A stretch of DNA of 5,364 nucleotides from an uncultured Lachnospiraceae bacterium (GTDB lineage: Bacteria > Bacillota > Clostridia > Lachnospirales > Lachnospiraceae), in NCBI GenBank assembly GCA_902767065.1, contig CACXFW010000119.1, forward strand, positions 1 to 5,364. The letters are read 5' to 3'. This document shows positions 5,089 to 5,364 of the stretch, one piece after another. A program made the position numbers and the translations under genes. Each line of letters begins with the position of its first letter. Position 1 is the first letter of the stretch. Under the pieces are notes generated by a model. It worked only from the letters and a program-made list of their open reading frames with translations. It did not search any database and was not told where the DNA came from.

Positions 5089-5364
5089 TCATTTTCTCCG
5101 GACCCACACCTGCATCTCATTACTTCCCCGGTTCCCCCAGGTATAGTATGGAATGAAATGAATGAGGGCCGTATCTTCCGGAATCTCTTCTTCCGCCGGC
5201 CGGTACAGGCTGTGTTCCTCCTTTGGCACTCTCATTCTGGTTCCCGGCACGCTGATCCGGATGATGTCTCCCAGTTCTCCTTTCTCCCTCTCTTCCTTCA
5301 TCGTCCCGGACGCTTCGATGGACAGAAGGTGCAGATTCTTCCCATTGTCCGCCTCCTCCAGGCA
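5089..5364 (-). CDS. GH127/DUF1680 beta-L-arabinofuranosidase-like protein, C-terminal part only
   Basis: The last 91 codons are open to the right edge and end in TGA at 5091-5089. The fragment starts in CLEEADNGKNLHLLSI, resembling the YCLE-x-x-DNG block near the end of GH127 proteins. It closes with HFIPYYTWGNRGSNEMQVWV, matching the family's typical end (IPYY-x-W-x-NRG...EM-x-VW). In characterised members GH127 removes beta-L-arabinofuranose from plant glycans such as hydroxyproline-linked arabino-oligosaccharides. The family is about 600-650 residues, so only the final beta-sandwich portion is visible; the catalytic domain with its cysteine and glutamate lies outside. An internal ATG at 5301 is not a real start, because the homologous frame continues upstream of it. 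Family assignment rests on these two conserved blocks recalled from memory. The specific substrate is unknown. Confidence 0.82.
   Translation of the reverse strand, partial: CLEEADNGKNLHLLSIEASGTMKEEREKGELGDIIRISVPGTRMRVPKEEHSLYRPAEEEIPEDTALIHFIPYYTWGNRGSNEMQVWVRRK

Noticed and set aside
4812..5120. A 102-codon minus-strand frame between the GH127 gene and pfk.
   Set aside because: It spans the GH127 terminator and the pfk promoter, overlaps the GH127 stop and the pfk start, and resembles no family. It is most likely non-coding.
1..5364. Search for mobile elements, CRISPR arrays, tRNA/rRNA genes, defence or toxin-antitoxin systems.
   Set aside because: No transposase or integrase, terminal repeats, regularly spaced repeats, tRNA cloverleaf or recognisable defence protein was seen on either strand.

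Overview
This is chromosomal, housekeeping-type DNA from a bacterium of about 50% GC. Every supported gene is on the minus strand, so transcription runs from high to low coordinates. The start sites have strong Shine-Dalgarno sequences (for example AGGAGG and GGAGG), and the transcription units end in canonical hairpin-plus-U-tract terminators. The phosphofructokinase belongs to a subgroup common in anaerobic Firmicutes. The best guess is an anaerobic gut- or rumen-type Firmicute (Clostridia/Lachnospiraceae-like). A diderm lineage such as Negativicutes or Spirochaetes is not excluded, because the TRAP binding protein lacks a lipobox and the glucose-6-phosphate isomerase is of the long, E. coli-like type. 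I cannot name the species.

Layout in transcription order (right to left). (1) 5364-5089: the last 91 codons of a GH127/DUF1680 beta-L-arabinofuranosidase-like gene, closed by an intrinsic terminator at 5076-5043. (2) 5042-4816: a regulatory region with a good sigma-70-type promoter (4991-4963) whose -35 box lies in the second copy of an 8-bp direct repeat. (3) 4815-3742: 6-phosphofructokinase, then 83 nt containing a hairpin, then 3658-2075: glucose-6-phosphate isomerase. This two-gene glycolytic operon covers G6P to F6P to fructose-1,6-bisphosphate and is closed by two back-to-back terminators (2013-1924). (4) 1930-1573: an AT-rich non-coding stretch with an extended -10 promoter (1814-1786) and a leader of about 200 nt. 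(5) 1572-565: a TRAP-transporter periplasmic binding protein (DctP), then 168 nt with two hairpins, then 396-1: the first 132 codons of the small TRAP permease (DctQ), which runs off the left edge. The large permease DctM is expected just beyond.

The genes join carbohydrate release (GH127), the upper glycolytic steps (pfk-pgi) and import of a probable carboxylate substrate (TRAP), in three separately promoted or terminated units. I see no mobile element, CRISPR array, RNA gene or defence system, and nothing that is convincingly a new biological system. The points most worth a second look are regulatory (the direct repeat at the pfk promoter, the dctP-dctQ intercistronic structures, the dctP leader), plus the mixed ATP/PPi signature of the phosphofructokinase and the missing lipobox of DctP.
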